A DNA stretch of 49,329 bases from an uncultured Eubacterium sp. GTDB taxonomy: Bacteria > Bacillota > Clostridia > Lachnospirales > Lachnospiraceae. The notes under the pieces are model-generated. The model worked only from the letters and a program-made list of their open reading frames with translations, was not told the DNA's origin and made no database searches. The position numbers and the translations under genes were made by a program. Numbering within the stretch: the first letter of the stretch is position 1; each line of letters begins with the position of its first letter. This document shows positions 25,736 through 35,258 of this stretch, in pieces. The stretch spans positions 1 through 49,329 of the forward strand of contig CAKREL010000003.1 in assembly GCA_934317205.1 (NCBI GenBank). The letters are read 5' to 3'.

Positions 25736-27844
25736 TCATTCCTCTTCTGTGGTGTGTCTGAGCACAACAGCTGAAAATTTCGGCAATGTCAGCTTCAGAT
25801 AGCTGCCTTCCAGCTGATAAGTAACCGGTGCCATAGAATAATTTTCCTCCGTAGAATACATGATCTGTGTCAGCTTGCAGGAGGACGGAATTCCGGCACC
25901 ACACACACCAACCTCAATCGTTCTCGTATAAGCATCATTGTTGACCACAACCACGAATTGCTGGTTTCTGTTAAATCTTGCAAAACAAAGAATGTCTTTT
26001 TCTCCACGCAGGAATTTTACAGAACCGGTTCTCAAAGCCGGATTTTCCCGATGAATACGAATCATATCCCTATGGAAGCGAACCAGTGTCTTATCTTCTC
26101 TGCCCCATGGATAGGTACGTCGGTTATCTGGATCAGTAAATCCGCAAAGTCCCGCCTCATCTCCATAATACAACGTCGGTGCTCCCGGCCATGTCATCTG
26201 AATGACAACAGCCTCTTTCATGACACCTTTATTGATTCCCTCAGAAGCGGCCTGCGTACCAAGCTGTGCTGCACGACCTACTTTATGATTTGTTCGTGTC
26301 AGGAAACGGGAATGGTCATGGTTGGACAGCTGGTTCATAGCGCACTGCAAAGACGGCGTTGCAAAACTTGCCATATAATGTGTCATAGCATTCTCATAGT
26401 TTTCAATATTTCCAAGCATATAATCCTTGTACTCATCACTATGTTTTTCCATACCTGTAAGGAACCAGGTCATCGGCTCCATAAAAGCATCATAGTTCAT
26501 GACACTGTCCCACTGATCCCCCTGCAGCCACTCTTTCGGATCCCCATAATGCTCTGCCAGAATCAATGCTTCCGGGTTTGCCTCTTTTACTGCCTTACGG
26601 AATTTTTTCCAGAACAGATGGTTATATTCCCTGCTATGCCCCAAATCAGCTGCCACATCCAAACGCCATCCATCTGCATTATAAGGCGGAGAAACCCATT
26701 TTTTTGCAACTTTTAGAATATATTCCTCCAGTTCCGGAGATTCTTCATAATTCAGTTTTGGCAATGTATCATGTCCCCACCAGCCTTCATATGACACATT
26801 ATCCGGAAAGGCATTATCATTCTGAAAATGGAAATAACTATGATACGGACTATCTTTTGTTGCAAAAGCACCCGGCTCAAAATCCGGGCATTCATCGTAT
26901 ATTTTTTCACGATCCAACCATTTATTAAAAGAACCACAATGATTAAATACACCATCCAGGATGACACGCATGCCACGGCTATGAGCTTCCTCCACCAGCC
27001 GGATAAACAGTTCATTGCTCGCTTCCAGGTTTTTCTTATTCGTCACACGGGCTTTATAGATAGAAGCCTGGCGATTATCTGCACAGCCCTGCGGCATTGG
27101 TTCACCGCCATCCTCAATAATCACGCCAAAATGTGGATCAATATAATCATAATCCTGTGTATCATACTTATGACTGGACGCAGATACAAACAATGGATTG
27201 AAGTAAATAACTTCCACGCCCAGCTCTTCCAGATAATCTATCTTATCTATAACACCTTGCAGATCACCACCATAGAAATTAGCCACATCAAAATCTTCCG
27301 GACATTTATCCCAGTTTTCCACTTGCTTCGTCTGACGGTCGATATAAAAATATTCGCCTGTTTTTACATCATTGGATTTATCTCCATTATAGAAGCGATC
27401 CGTAAAAATCTGATACATCACGGCACCTTTCGCCCATTCCGGAGTTGCAAATCCCGGAATAATGCAAAACTCATACTGCGGTCGAAAATCTCTGGACACA
27501 CCGGCTCTGTCATAACAGCAACGCAGCATACCGGAAACAATTTCAAAATGGTATTTATACTGCTCCTCACCTACACGAATCTCTGCTTCATAATAATCAA
27601 AATCACGTTCACGATCCACAGGCCGCATCTCAATCTTTTCATCTTCATGGCAGAGCAGTACCAGATCCACGTTATCGGCGGCAGTACGAAAACGAATTTT
27701 CACTGTCTCGCCTGCTTTCGGTTCCGGTGGAATCCGATAATCAGATGTTCCATCCGAAAATAACGCTCTCTTTCTCAGAATTGGGCGCATTTGCAAGATG
27801 TAATTCTCTACACTATTGAATTTTTGTACTGAATCATATTTCAT
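25736..27844 (-). CDS. GH13 alpha-amylase family enzyme (neopullulanase/cyclomaltodextrinase-like)
   Basis: The 702-residue protein has an N-terminal CBM34-like beta domain (about 15-130). The GH13 barrel shows all four conserved regions: DGVFNH (297-302), GWRLDVAAD with nucleophile D396, the acid E431 (ALILAEHYGD) and SNHDHS with D510. A C-terminal all-beta domain closes the protein. With no signal peptide it acts in the cytoplasm on maltodextrins, pullulan-type oligosaccharides or cyclodextrins; exact specificity is unknown. I choose ATG 27844 (MKYDSVQK), preceded by GAGGAAG; the frame extends to 27991 but would cross the ftsH terminator. No sugar transporter lies nearby. Confidence 0.92.
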   Translation of the reverse strand: MKYDSVQKFNSVENYILQMRPILRKRALFSDGTSDYRIPPEPKAGETVKIRFRTAADNVDLVLLCHEDEKIEMRPVDRERDFDYYEAEIRVGEEQYKYHFEIVSGMLRCCYDRAGVSRDFRPQYEFCIIPGFATPEWAKGAVMYQIFTDRFYNGDKSNDVKTGEYFYIDRQTKQVENWDKCPEDFDVANFYGGDLQGVIDKIDYLEELGVEVIYFNPLFVSASSHKYDTQDYDYIDPHFGVIIEDGGEPMPQGCADNRQASIYKARVTNKKNLEASNELFIRLVEEAHSRGMRVILDGVFNHCGSFNKWLDREKIYDECPDFEPGAFATKDSPYHSYFHFQNDNAFPDNVSYEGWWGHDTLPKLNYEESPELEEYILKVAKKWVSPPYNADGWRLDVAADLGHSREYNHLFWKKFRKAVKEANPEALILAEHYGDPKEWLQGDQWDSVMNYDAFMEPMTWFLTGMEKHSDEYKDYMLGNIENYENAMTHYMASFATPSLQCAMNQLSNHDHSRFLTRTNHKVGRAAQLGTQAASEGINKGVMKEAVVIQMTWPGAPTLYYGDEAGLCGFTDPDNRRTYPWGREDKTLVRFHRDMIRIHRENPALRTGSVKFLRGEKDILCFARFNRNQQFVVVVNNDAYTRTIEVGVCGAGIPSSCKLTQIMYSTEENYSMAPVTYQLEGSYLKLTLPKFSAVVLRHTTEEE

Positions 27845-27970
27845 ACTATCTTCCTCATATTTAAAAATTTGTATTGGAATAAAGGTGACGAATGACTGAC
27901 TGATTAGAAAAGATTTCCCGATTTTGTATTTTTCGATAACTTTCATTTTATCAAATAACAAAGCTCTGAA

Positions 27971-28011
27971 AAAAATAAAAGAGACAGCCATTTCGATCTG
28001 CTGTCTCTTTT
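27971..28011 (-). terminator. rho-independent terminator downstream of ftsH
   Basis: A perfect 12-bp stem, AAAAGAGACAGC (27977-27988) with GCTGTCTCTTTT (28000-28011), and an 11-nt loop is followed on the minus strand by TTATTTTTTT. It lies about 220 bp past the ftsH stop. It also looks able to act on the plus strand. Confidence 0.9.
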
Positions 28012-28229
28012 AAAAGGAGAAGGTATTTTTTACTATGGGGGTAGCAAAAAACTATATAATGTATTGGGGGTATTTACAGGTATTATAATAGCAAACCCCA
28101 ATCGATAAGTGTTCACAAAGTTCACAAATATCGGTTACTATTTTTGTGCATATTGCCGTTACCACAAAGTAACCTTCTCGCTTTTCTATAGAAATTCCGC
28201 ACAATTATCTGTGCACTTCCTACAATTTC
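28012..28229. other. gene-free stretch between ftsH and its terminator
   Basis: This 218-bp 3' region of ftsH holds a tandem 9-mer GTTCACAAA (28111-28128), A+T-rich words resembling -10 boxes on both strands (for example 28082-28087), and a 17-codon plus-strand frame at 28035-28088 after a weakly placed GGAGAAGG. None of these is convincing as a gene. Confidence 0.4.
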
Positions 28230-30065
28230 TTACTCAGCAGACGTTTCTATTGCCTTTTTTTCTTCGAATAAAGCTTCAAATTCATCACGATTGATTTTTT
28301 CTTTTTCCAGAAGCAGTTTTGCACAGCGATGTAATACATCTTCATGCTCACAGATCATCGTGCGGGCCTTCGCATAACACTCGTCTACGATTCTTTTCAC
28401 TTCACTGTCAATTTTAGCAGCCACAGTCTCACTGTATCCACGAGTATGTCCTAAATCTCTGCCAATGAAAACTTCCTCGTCATCATCATAACAGATCAGA
28501 CCAATGTCATCTGACATACCATATTTAGTAACCATGGATTTTGCCAGGGAAGTAGCCTGCTTAATATCCTGAGATGCTCCTGTCGTCACATCTTCAAAGA
28601 TCAGTTCTTCAGCCACACGACCGCCGAGATCCACGATGATCTCCTGCAGCATCTGACCTTTTGTATGGAACATTTCGTCTTTTTCCGGCAACGGCATTGT
28701 ATAACCTGCTGCACCTACTCCGGTCGGTATGATAGAAACGGTATACACCGGTCCCACATCCGGAAGCAGATGGAATAAAATTGCATGACCTGCCTCATGG
28801 AAGGCGGTAATCCGTTTTTCCTTATCGGTAATGATACGACTCTTCTTCTCCGCACCGATTCCTACTTTAATGAATGCTTTTTTGATATCTTCCTGGCAGA
28901 CATACATCCGTTTTTCTTTTGCTGCGATAATCGCAGCCTCGTTTAACAGGTTTTCCAGATCTGCTCCGGTAAATCCTGCCGTCGTCTGCGCGATCTGCTT
29001 AAGATCCACATCATCTGCCAATGGTTTGTTCTTGGCATGGACACTTAAAATCTGCTCACGGCCGCCCACATCCGGTCGACCAACGTATACTTTACGGTCA
29101 AAACGTCCCGGACGAAGTAATGCCGGATCCAGTATATCGACACGGTTGGTTGCTGCAATGACGATAATTCCTTCATTAATACCAAAACCATCCATCTCAA
29201 CCAGTAACTGGTTCAGTGTCTGCTCACGCTCATCATGTCCACCGCCCATGCCGGTTCCACGGCGACGGCCCACGGCATCAATCTCGTCAATAAATACGAT
29301 ACACGGTGCATGTTTTTTTGCTTCAGCAAACATGTCACGGACACGGGATGCACCAACACCGACAAACATTTCCACAAAATCAGAACCTGAGATAGAGAAA
29401 AACGGTACCCCCGCCTCTCCAGCCACTGCTTTCGCGATCAGAGTTTTACCCGTACCAGGAGGTCCCACTAAAATGACGCCTTTTGGGATACGCGCACCAA
29501 GCTTTGTATACTTGCCTGGATCTTTCAGGAAATCAACCATTCCCTCTAGTTCCTCTTTTTCCTCATTCAGTCCGGCAACATCTTTAAATCTGACTTTAAC
29601 ATTTTCACCCATGGTCAGTGTGGCACGGTTTTTACCAAAATTCATCATCTTGGAATTACCACCACCTCCGGCCTGCGCATTCATGCTCATGATAAAAATG
29701 ATTAAAACTATTACCATGAGCAATGTCGGCAGAATTTCGATCAGCGCATTCTGTCCTGGCACATCCTTTAAGGTATAATTATCAAAATCTGCTTCTTTTA
29801 ATGTATCCTGTAATACGCTTACATCAGACACATTCATCTGTACCCGGCTGCCATCCTTCAAAAGAATCGTGGCGGTTCCTGTCGGTACTTCTTCATTCTG
29901 TTTAATCACAATGGAATTGATCTTATCATCTTCCAGATTCTGCTCAAACTCTGACCGTGTACAAGTATTGCCTCCAATATTCTTTGAACCGAAGGAATAC
30001 CAGCCCAGGATAATGATCAGGAAAATAATAACATATATTCCAAAGCCCCTAAAATTACGTTTCAA
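28230..30065 (-). CDS. ftsH: ATP-dependent zinc metalloprotease FtsH
   Basis: The 611-residue protein has a membrane helix at 9-24, an extracytoplasmic domain and a second helix at 110-128. The AAA ATPase follows, with Walker A GPPGTGKT (201-208), Walker [10 protein letters not shown] (255-263) and the second region of homology [20 protein letters not shown]. The M41 protease has zinc motif H423-E-A-G-H427. It degrades membrane and regulatory proteins such as SpoVM or Spo0E in Bacillus. It is the last gene of the conserved order spoIIE-tilS-hpt-ftsH, about 130 bp behind hpt, with a degenerate family A repeat in that gap. A strong terminator ends the unit. Confidence 0.97.
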   Translation of the reverse strand: MKRNFRGFGIYVIIFLIIILGWYSFGSKNIGGNTCTRSEFEQNLEDDKINSIVIKQNEEVPTGTATILLKDGSRVQMNVSDVSVLQDTLKEADFDNYTLKDVPGQNALIEILPTLLMVIVLIIFIMSMNAQAGGGGNSKMMNFGKNRATLTMGENVKVRFKDVAGLNEEKEELEGMVDFLKDPGKYTKLGARIPKGVILVGPPGTGKTLIAKAVAGEAGVPFFSISGSDFVEMFVGVGASRVRDMFAEAKKHAPCIVFIDEIDAVGRRRGTGMGGGHDEREQTLNQLLVEMDGFGINEGIIVIAATNRVDILDPALLRPGRFDRKVYVGRPDVGGREQILSVHAKNKPLADDVDLKQIAQTTAGFTGADLENLLNEAAIIAAKEKRMYVCQEDIKKAFIKVGIGAEKKSRIITDKEKRITAFHEAGHAILFHLLPDVGPVYTVSIIPTGVGAAGYTMPLPEKDEMFHTKGQMLQEIIVDLGGRVAEELIFEDVTTGASQDIKQATSLAKSMVTKYGMSDDIGLICYDDDEEVFIGRDLGHTRGYSETVAAKIDSEVKRIVDECYAKARTMICEHEDVLHRCAKLLLEKEKINRDEFEALFEEKKAIETSAE

Positions 30066-30139
30066 CTTTCAAAGCTCTCCTTTTTCTATATTCAGCCATT
30101 TTTCATACTCGGTATGGTATTTTATCTCAGCTTACGCTG

Positions 30140-30191
30140 GTAAAGCGGACATTCAGAATCACACATCAAGTCTCACATGCGTTCGACTTGA
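30140..30191. repeat. family A repeat, copy 4 (degenerate)
   Basis: The left end GGTAAAGCGGACATTC is intact, but the first stem's right arm is lost. The second part forms a different hairpin, TCAAGTC (30166-30172) with GACTTGA (30185-30191). It lies 4 bp beyond the hpt stop. Confidence 0.65.
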
Positions 30192-30194
30192 AAT

Positions 30195-30719
30195 TTAATC
30201 TGTTTCTACAACACCTACATACGGAAGATTTCTGTATTTCTGTGCGTAATCCAGACCATATCCGACTACAAATTCGTCCGGAATCTCATATCCAATATAA
30301 TCTACCGGAACATCTACCACACGACGGGATGGTTTACTCATCAGCGTGCACAGACGTACAGATTTGGCTCCTCTGCTCTTTAAATTATCTACCAGATAGC
30401 TTAAGGTACGACCGGAATCAATAATATCCTCCACGATCAGTACGTTTTCGCCTTCGATAGAATCATCCAGGTCCTTGATGATACGAACAATACCCGATGA
30501 CTCTGTACCATCTCCATAACTGGATACAGACATGAAATCAATATAAACCGGAACGCTGATGCGTTTTGCCAGCTCACATGCAAAAAAACTTGCTCCTTTT
30601 AAGATACAGATAATCTTTACCGGCTCTCCATTCAGGTCGCCACTGATCTGAGCACCAAGCTCTTTGATTTTTGCATTTACTTCTTCTTCCGTAAACATTA
30701 CATGAATTTTGTCACTCAT
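30195..30719 (-). CDS. hpt: hypoxanthine phosphoribosyltransferase
   Basis: This 174-residue type I phosphoribosyltransferase has the PRPP-binding motif VLIVEDIIDSGRTLSYL and the base-side YIGYEIPDEFVVGYGLDYAQKYRNLPYVG. It converts hypoxanthine or guanine plus PRPP to IMP or GMP in purine salvage. The start is ATG 30719 (MSDKIHVMF), with GGAGG upstream inside the end of tilS, overlapping the tilS stop by 8 bp. The order tilS-hpt-ftsH is conserved in Firmicutes. A family A remnant lies right after its stop. Confidence 0.96.
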   Translation of the reverse strand: MSDKIHVMFTEEEVNAKIKELGAQISGDLNGEPVKIICILKGASFFACELAKRISVPVYIDFMSVSSYGDGTESSGIVRIIKDLDDSIEGENVLIVEDIIDSGRTLSYLVDNLKSRGAKSVRLCTLMSKPSRRVVDVPVDYIGYEIPDEFVVGYGLDYAQKYRNLPYVGVVETD

Positions 30720-32214
30720 TTTTTTCTTTTCCTCCATTAACGCATACTTCAAGAATGCGTTTTGTCTCCTGTGTCACTTTATATGCCTCACTGATCCGCC
30801 TTCCAACAATCCATAATATATGACTGCCTTCTGCCAAAAGTACCAGTGTATCCCTCTCCTTTTGTGGGATCTTGCTGTTAATCAGATAATCTTTCAGTTT
30901 CTTATGTCCGCCCTCTGAGCGAACCTGCAGAAAGTCTCCCGGACGCCGTGTCCTTATCTGAACAGTATTTTTAATTTTATCATAATCAAACCATTTCGTA
31001 TATGTTTTTTCCGGAATTTGTTGAAAATTTCCATCAAAAGGAAAAACGCACGCACTTATCTGTATACCAGAGAACTCCTGAATCTGACCAGATACATCCA
31101 ACACCATTTCTGTCATGTTTTCCCTGGAACTCTTTTCAAAATCATTTTGCTTGTCACCGGAATCTGCCAGTTCATCTGAGTCCTCATTTATCCTGCATGT
31201 TTCCTCCTTCTGATACAGACAAATATCCTCATACCCGGCTTTTGCAACCATCCGATAAGGCAGATCGATCTGTCTCCCTACCTGTCCTTGAAATAATTCC
31301 CGTACTTTTTCCACATGCACCGCTGTAATATCCTTGCGACTTCCCGCAAGTTCTCCCATTAAACGCTGCAACAGATTTTCCTGCAATATTTTTGGCATCT
31401 CTGTAAATCCAGCCCTCGTAATCCGCACTTCCCGCAGGTTTTGTTTTTCCGGAAGATAACAAATATATTGCCTGCCAAGGCTCCAGGCAACCTCGTCGAT
31501 ATAGTCACACACTTCTTCCATATAACCTGCTGTCCGCACCATATGAGGTACTGCCGCCGGATTGATCTGACACAACTGCGGCAATACCTGACTGCGAATC
31601 CGGTTGCGGCTCATGTTCTGATCAGCATTTGTGCTATCTGTCCGATATTCCTGCTGCATTTTCTTCAGAAATCCTTCGATTTCTGCTCTTGTCAGACACA
31701 AAAGTGGCCGGATCAGCTTCACATTGTTCTCTTCTATCTGCCGCACCGGCACAATCCCACACAACCCGCGAATGCCTGTTCCTCGGCTTAAATGAAACAG
31801 CATTGTCTCTGCACAGTCATCCCCATGATGCGCTACCGCCAGACGGCTGGATCCACCTTCCATGCATGCCTGATAAAAACATTCATACCGTAGTTCCCGG
31901 GCTGCTTCCTCCAACGACTGATGTCTTTGCTGTGCCCGTGCCGGCGCATCTACATGAAATATTCGCAACGGCACGTTCAGATCTGCACACAGTTTCTGTA
32001 CAAATTCCGCATCCTGCAGACTTTCTATTCCACGGATTCCATGCTCCACATGCACAGCTGACAGCGAAAAACCAACGCTTTTTTGCAGCTGCTCCAGTAC
32101 ACGGAGCAGGCAGACAGAATCCGCACCGCCGGATACTCCCGCCACTACATGGTCTCCATGCTCTATCATATGATATTGTTCCATAAATATTTGTATTTTT
32201 CTTTGCATACTCAT
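30712..32214 (-). CDS. tilS: tRNA(Ile)-lysidine synthetase
   Basis: The 500-residue protein has the N-type ATP pyrophosphatase loop S28-G-G-A-D-S33. The TilS domain follows (VEHGIRGIESLQDAEFV; LAVAHHGDDCAETML; RPLLCLTRAEIEGFL), then the C-terminal TilS_C domain (IRTRRPGDFLQVRSEGGHKKLKDYLINSKIP). It attaches lysine to C34 of tRNA-Ile2 so that it reads AUA, an essential step. An acidic spacer near 340-375 is not conserved in the family as far as I know. It starts 16 bp after spoIIE and overlaps hpt. Confidence 0.96.
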   Translation of the reverse strand: MSMQRKIQIFMEQYHMIEHGDHVVAGVSGGADSVCLLRVLEQLQKSVGFSLSAVHVEHGIRGIESLQDAEFVQKLCADLNVPLRIFHVDAPARAQQRHQSLEEAARELRYECFYQACMEGGSSRLAVAHHGDDCAETMLFHLSRGTGIRGLCGIVPVRQIEENNVKLIRPLLCLTRAEIEGFLKKMQQEYRTDSTNADQNMSRNRIRSQVLPQLCQINPAAVPHMVRTAGYMEEVCDYIDEVAWSLGRQYICYLPEKQNLREVRITRAGFTEMPKILQENLLQRLMGELAGSRKDITAVHVEKVRELFQGQVGRQIDLPYRMVAKAGYEDICLYQKEETCRINEDSDELADSGDKQNDFEKSSRENMTEMVLDVSGQIQEFSGIQISACVFPFDGNFQQIPEKTYTKWFDYDKIKNTVQIRTRRPGDFLQVRSEGGHKKLKDYLINSKIPQKERDTLVLLAEGSHILWIVGRRISEAYKVTQETKRILEVCVNGGKEKNE

Positions 32215-32229
32215 ATGTGTTTTCCTCGT

Positions 32230-34071
32230 TTATCTGCTCCAGACTTCTGCCGTCAGCACTGTCATATCATCCCTCACCCTGCCGCCGGTAAAAAGCAGCA
32301 CCTGTTCCAGTATATTTCGCGAAAATTCTGCCGGATTTGTGGTGTCAACGCCACGAACAATCTCCTTCATCGTCTCCCCGGCATCTTTTACATGCAGATG
32401 ATCCATTACACCATCTGTAATCATAACAATAAAATCGCCATCCTTGATCTGCTCCGTCACCTTTGGCACACGCTGTCCCGCAAACACACCCACCGGCATG
32501 CTGTTTTGTACAATCTGACGCACCTCATTTCCATGACGGATAAACGTAGCTGCCGCGCCAATCTTGTAGAAATCACATTGCCCGCTATCCAGATCCAGCC
32601 GCATCAGATCCACCGTAGAAAACAGATTATGTTCCCCATGTGTGACCATGGCTGAGTTCATCATCCGCAATGCGGTATCCGGCAGAAATCCTGCTTCCAT
32701 AAATTTCTCTATTAAATCTATCACCATTTCACTTTCTTTACAAGCCGCATAACCGCTTCCCATACCATCTGACACTGCCATCACACAGCTGCCATTATCC
32801 AGCATCTGAAACGTAAAATTGTCCCCGGACACCTGTTCATCCTCCCGTACCGCCCGAACCACACCGTAATTTGCTGTCAGACGACAACTCTGCACAAATA
32901 CAACAGACTGTTCCATCGCTCCCAGAAGCGCTTTACTATCCTTTACCGCCACAAAATTTCTGCCACTGACTCCACTCAATAGTTTTGCCATTTCCCGGAC
33001 AGATATGCACTTGGTTCCTTTTGATCTTCCCTGAAGCAGCACCTGCCATTTTCCATGGCTGTTTTCTAAGATGCGCAGCTGTCTGATCACCACTCCTGCC
33101 TCTTTCCAGATATATCGGACAGATGCTGCGATTTTACCTTCCCGGGCTGTTACATCCTGCTCTTCGTTAGCACAATCCTCCATAATATAGGCCATTGCAT
33201 CCAATTGCTGAGCAATTACATCTCGATTTTCCTGCAAACGATTGTACCATGCCATGTTCAGATGTGCTTTTTCAAATACCAGCATTACCTGTTCCACTAA
33301 TTCTTCTTTATACACACAATATTGCCCAAGCTCCGCAGAACTTTCCTGCACATCATCCCCACGCTGCAGTGATTGCAAAAAGCGGTACAGAACCTGATAC
33401 ATCGGCATCGTATTCTCCTCCCAGCACAATGCACACTGACTACAGGAAACACAAATCCGCCCTGTGACCTCCGTCTGCATGCGTCCAAGTTCCTCTGCGG
33501 AAAAATCATCCTTAAACCGGTTCATTTTTCGAAAGGTGGAGGATAACTTTTCAAATGACTCTGCATAATCCGTCAGCCTGCGTCCACCCGGCACATACAT
33601 CAACGGTAACTGTTCTTCCCTGGGTTCCCATTCCGGAATCATGACCAGCAACCGGCTCACCACATAAATAAAACAGCTCACCAAAATCCCCTCACATATC
33701 CGGATGAAACCCCCGGATGTGCCAGGCAGCCGCATTCCATTCCAAAACAACCCGATACTTACTGTAATACTTCCGCACAAAATCCCCGCAAGAAACGTAC
33801 GGCAATGCCCGGTATACCATTCCACGCCTCTCACCACCAGAGCGCTAATCAGCACGATCAGAGCATATTTTGCCATAACTGACACCGGCGCCAGAATAAT
33901 AAGTCCACTGATACTGCACAAAAACAGCAGACTCCGGTTCACTCCCGCCAGATATCCTGTCATAAAAAAGGCCGGAACTAAAGGATAGACTCCTGCCAGT
34001 TCAAATTGCGGGGCCACTAATGCCGCCATATACAAAACCAGATGTTTCAAACTAAAATTCATTTTTTTCAC
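32230..34071 (-). CDS. spoIIE: stage II sporulation protein E (short form)
   Basis: The 613-residue protein has an N-terminal membrane region with about six helices (about 5-160), a central coiled/oligomerisation part with a Cys cluster (CVSCSQCALCWEE), and a C-terminal PP2C phosphatase. Phosphatase motifs are SGDNFTFQML, VMAVSDGMGSGYAA, DFYKIGAAATF and GDFIVMITDGVMD. SpoIIE dephosphorylates SpoIIAA to activate SigmaF in the forespore and acts at the polar septum. Bacillus SpoIIE has about 827 residues and ten helices, so this is a shortened form. I choose GTG 34071, because GGGAGGG lies 7 nt upstream. It is controlled by the Spo0A-type promoter at 34118-34182. Confidence 0.93.
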   Translation of the reverse strand: MKKMNFSLKHLVLYMAALVAPQFELAGVYPLVPAFFMTGYLAGVNRSLLFLCSISGLIILAPVSVMAKYALIVLISALVVRGVEWYTGHCRTFLAGILCGSITVSIGLFWNGMRLPGTSGGFIRICEGILVSCFIYVVSRLLVMIPEWEPREEQLPLMYVPGGRRLTDYAESFEKLSSTFRKMNRFKDDFSAEELGRMQTEVTGRICVSCSQCALCWEENTMPMYQVLYRFLQSLQRGDDVQESSAELGQYCVYKEELVEQVMLVFEKAHLNMAWYNRLQENRDVIAQQLDAMAYIMEDCANEEQDVTAREGKIAASVRYIWKEAGVVIRQLRILENSHGKWQVLLQGRSKGTKCISVREMAKLLSGVSGRNFVAVKDSKALLGAMEQSVVFVQSCRLTANYGVVRAVREDEQVSGDNFTFQMLDNGSCVMAVSDGMGSGYAACKESEMVIDLIEKFMEAGFLPDTALRMMNSAMVTHGEHNLFSTVDLMRLDLDSGQCDFYKIGAAATFIRHGNEVRQIVQNSMPVGVFAGQRVPKVTEQIKDGDFIVMITDGVMDHLHVKDAGETMKEIVRGVDTTNPAEFSRNILEQVLLFTGGRVRDDMTVLTAEVWSR

Positions 34072-34117
34072 GATTCTTCCCTCCCTGATTTTCACCTGTC
34101 TTTTTTCTTAGGGAGTT

Positions 34118-34182
34118 ATTCTACCTGCACAACTACAAAATCTTTGTCAAATGGCAGTCCGGTTTTTGAAAATCTTTCGGCA
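34118..34182 (-). promoter_or_regulatory. Spo0A-type spoIIE promoter with 21-bp spacer and 0A boxes
   Basis: On the minus strand TTGACA (34145-34150) and TAGAAT (34118-34123) are 21 bp apart, too long for ordinary SigmaA use but the arrangement known for Spo0A-activated spoIIE and spoIIG in Bacillus. A 0A-like box TTTGTCAAA (34143-34151, plus strand) overlaps the -35, and TGCCGAA (34176-34182, minus strand) matches TGnCGAA exactly. The start codon lies about 45 nt further on. Confidence 0.7.
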
Positions 34183-34309
34183 AAATTCGTTCATGGCTGG
34201 GGATTTGAAGTCTTTCGATGCACCTAAGGTATTTTAGGATGTTTCTGTGAATGACGTTTCCTACTATACCTGAATTGCTGTATTCTGATATTTTTTTGTA
34301 AACATAAAT

Positions 34310-34374
34310 AGCGGGATTTTAGAATCTTCCTGTCAGGCAATTATTAGCTGACAGGAATCGTTTAAAATCCCGCT
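34310..34374 (-). terminator. large two-part hairpin between divIC and spoIIE
   Basis: The outer stem is AGCGGGATTTTA (34310-34321) with TAAAATCCCGCT (34363-34374), 12 bp. After a symmetrical 5-nt internal loop comes an inner stem TTCCTGTCAG with CTGACAGGAA (34327-34336/34348-34357). It lies 54 bp after the divIC stop. The trailing minus-strand bases are only weakly T-rich. It probably separates the divIC unit from spoIIE. Confidence 0.65.
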
Positions 34375-34427
34375 CACATAATTAAATGAATTTGAGTGCC
34401 AAAATGCTCAAATCTATTTAATTATTC

Positions 34428-34727
34428 TTATTTTTCTTTAAATACAATCTCATCCGGAAATGTCATACCAAGTTTTGACTTTGCTGTATCAATAACATAC
34501 TGATCTGATCCGACATAAGCTTCCTTTTCCTGTAACTCACTGGCACGATCCTGCTCATCCTTTAACTGCGCCTGTTTTGTCTTCTCTTCCTGCTTATATC
34601 CTTCATTCACTCCATACAAATGTACAATCTGAACTGACAGGATCAGCGTCAGAACCAGCACCATGCAGGAGATACAGATTTTTCCTGTTCGGTTTTGCTT
34701 TTTCTTTTTCTGCTTCATTTTACGCAT
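34428..34727 (-). CDS. divIC: FtsB/DivIC-type septum formation initiator
   Basis: The 99-residue bitopic protein has a basic cytoplasmic N-terminus (MRKMKQKKKKQNRTGK), one helix (about 17-38) and a coiled coil (about 42-72, EEKTKQAQLKDEQDRASELQEKEAY). The C-terminal YVIDTAKSKLGMTFPDEIVF is typical of FtsB/DivIC. It forms part of the divisome complex with FtsL and FtsQ/DivIB. Its position after yabQ and before spoIIE is the conserved divIC place in Firmicutes. Ribosome site GAGGG precedes the start. Confidence 0.88.
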   Translation of the reverse strand: MRKMKQKKKKQNRTGKICISCMVLVLTLILSVQIVHLYGVNEGYKQEEKTKQAQLKDEQDRASELQEKEAYVGSDQYVIDTAKSKLGMTFPDEIVFKEK

Positions 34728-34763
34728 TATGTAATCTACCCTCTATTTACCTATACTCTGCAT

Positions 34764-35258
34764 TTAAAGTTTACATAAGCCCATTTTAACTGCTTTCCAC
34801 AGTTTTTTCAATTGTTTTTTTACATATCGGTTACTTTTTTTACCCGTTCCACACAACATCTGTACACTTTTACCAATGGGATTCATTATAATTCGTACAG
34901 GTTTCATAAGTATCCGGCTAATCCAACGGACTCCACCACAAATTTTCTTTAGAAAAAATGTCCCAAAGCGTACCACAATTCCACTAAAACTCTTTCCATA
35001 CAACAGCATTCCAAGAAACATTCCAAGGATTACAAATCCCCTGACTTTCCCGTCATTTTCCTGATACAGGAACTGAAACAGTATGAATGCGCTGAGCACC
35101 CAGAAAAACATATCCTCCACTGCAATCCATACGGTTCCGTGAATCGCCACCCGCCGAAAGATCCGCAGCAGATCATAGACAAACAGCATGGCGATCCCAA
35201 AAAATACTGCCTGTACAAATAATTGCCCCTGCTGCCAGATTTCCGGGCTTACCATCAC
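34764..35258 (-). CDS. yabQ: spore cortex biosynthesis protein YabQ
   Basis: The 164-residue protein has several membrane helices (MMVSPEIWQQGQLFVQAVFFGIAMLFVYDLLRIFRR at the start, more at about 40-95) and a basic C-terminal part rich in K and R. This fits YabQ, a mother-cell membrane protein needed for cortex formation in Bacillus. Its ATG overlaps the yabP stop by 4 bp, so the two are coupled. Molecular activity of the family is not known. Confidence 0.88.
   Translation of the reverse strand: MMVSPEIWQQGQLFVQAVFFGIAMLFVYDLLRIFRRVAIHGTVWIAVEDMFFWVLSAFILFQFLYQENDGKVRGFVILGMFLGMLLYGKSFSGIVVRFGTFFLKKICGGVRWISRILMKPVRIIMNPIGKSVQMLCGTGKKSNRYVKKQLKKLWKAVKMGLCKL

Noticed and set aside
26828..27763. 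311-codon plus-strand frame inside the GH13 gene
   Set aside because: Antisense shadow; low-complexity composition and no ribosome site.
28035..28088. 17-codon plus-strand peptide MGVAKNYIMYWGYLQVL after the ftsH terminator
   Set aside because: The ribosome site is 11-15 nt away, no promoter is clear and conservation cannot be seen; kept only as part of the gene-free stretch.
28831..29778. 315-codon plus-strand frame inside ftsH
   Set aside because: Antisense shadow of a highly conserved gene with biased codons; no recognisable domain.
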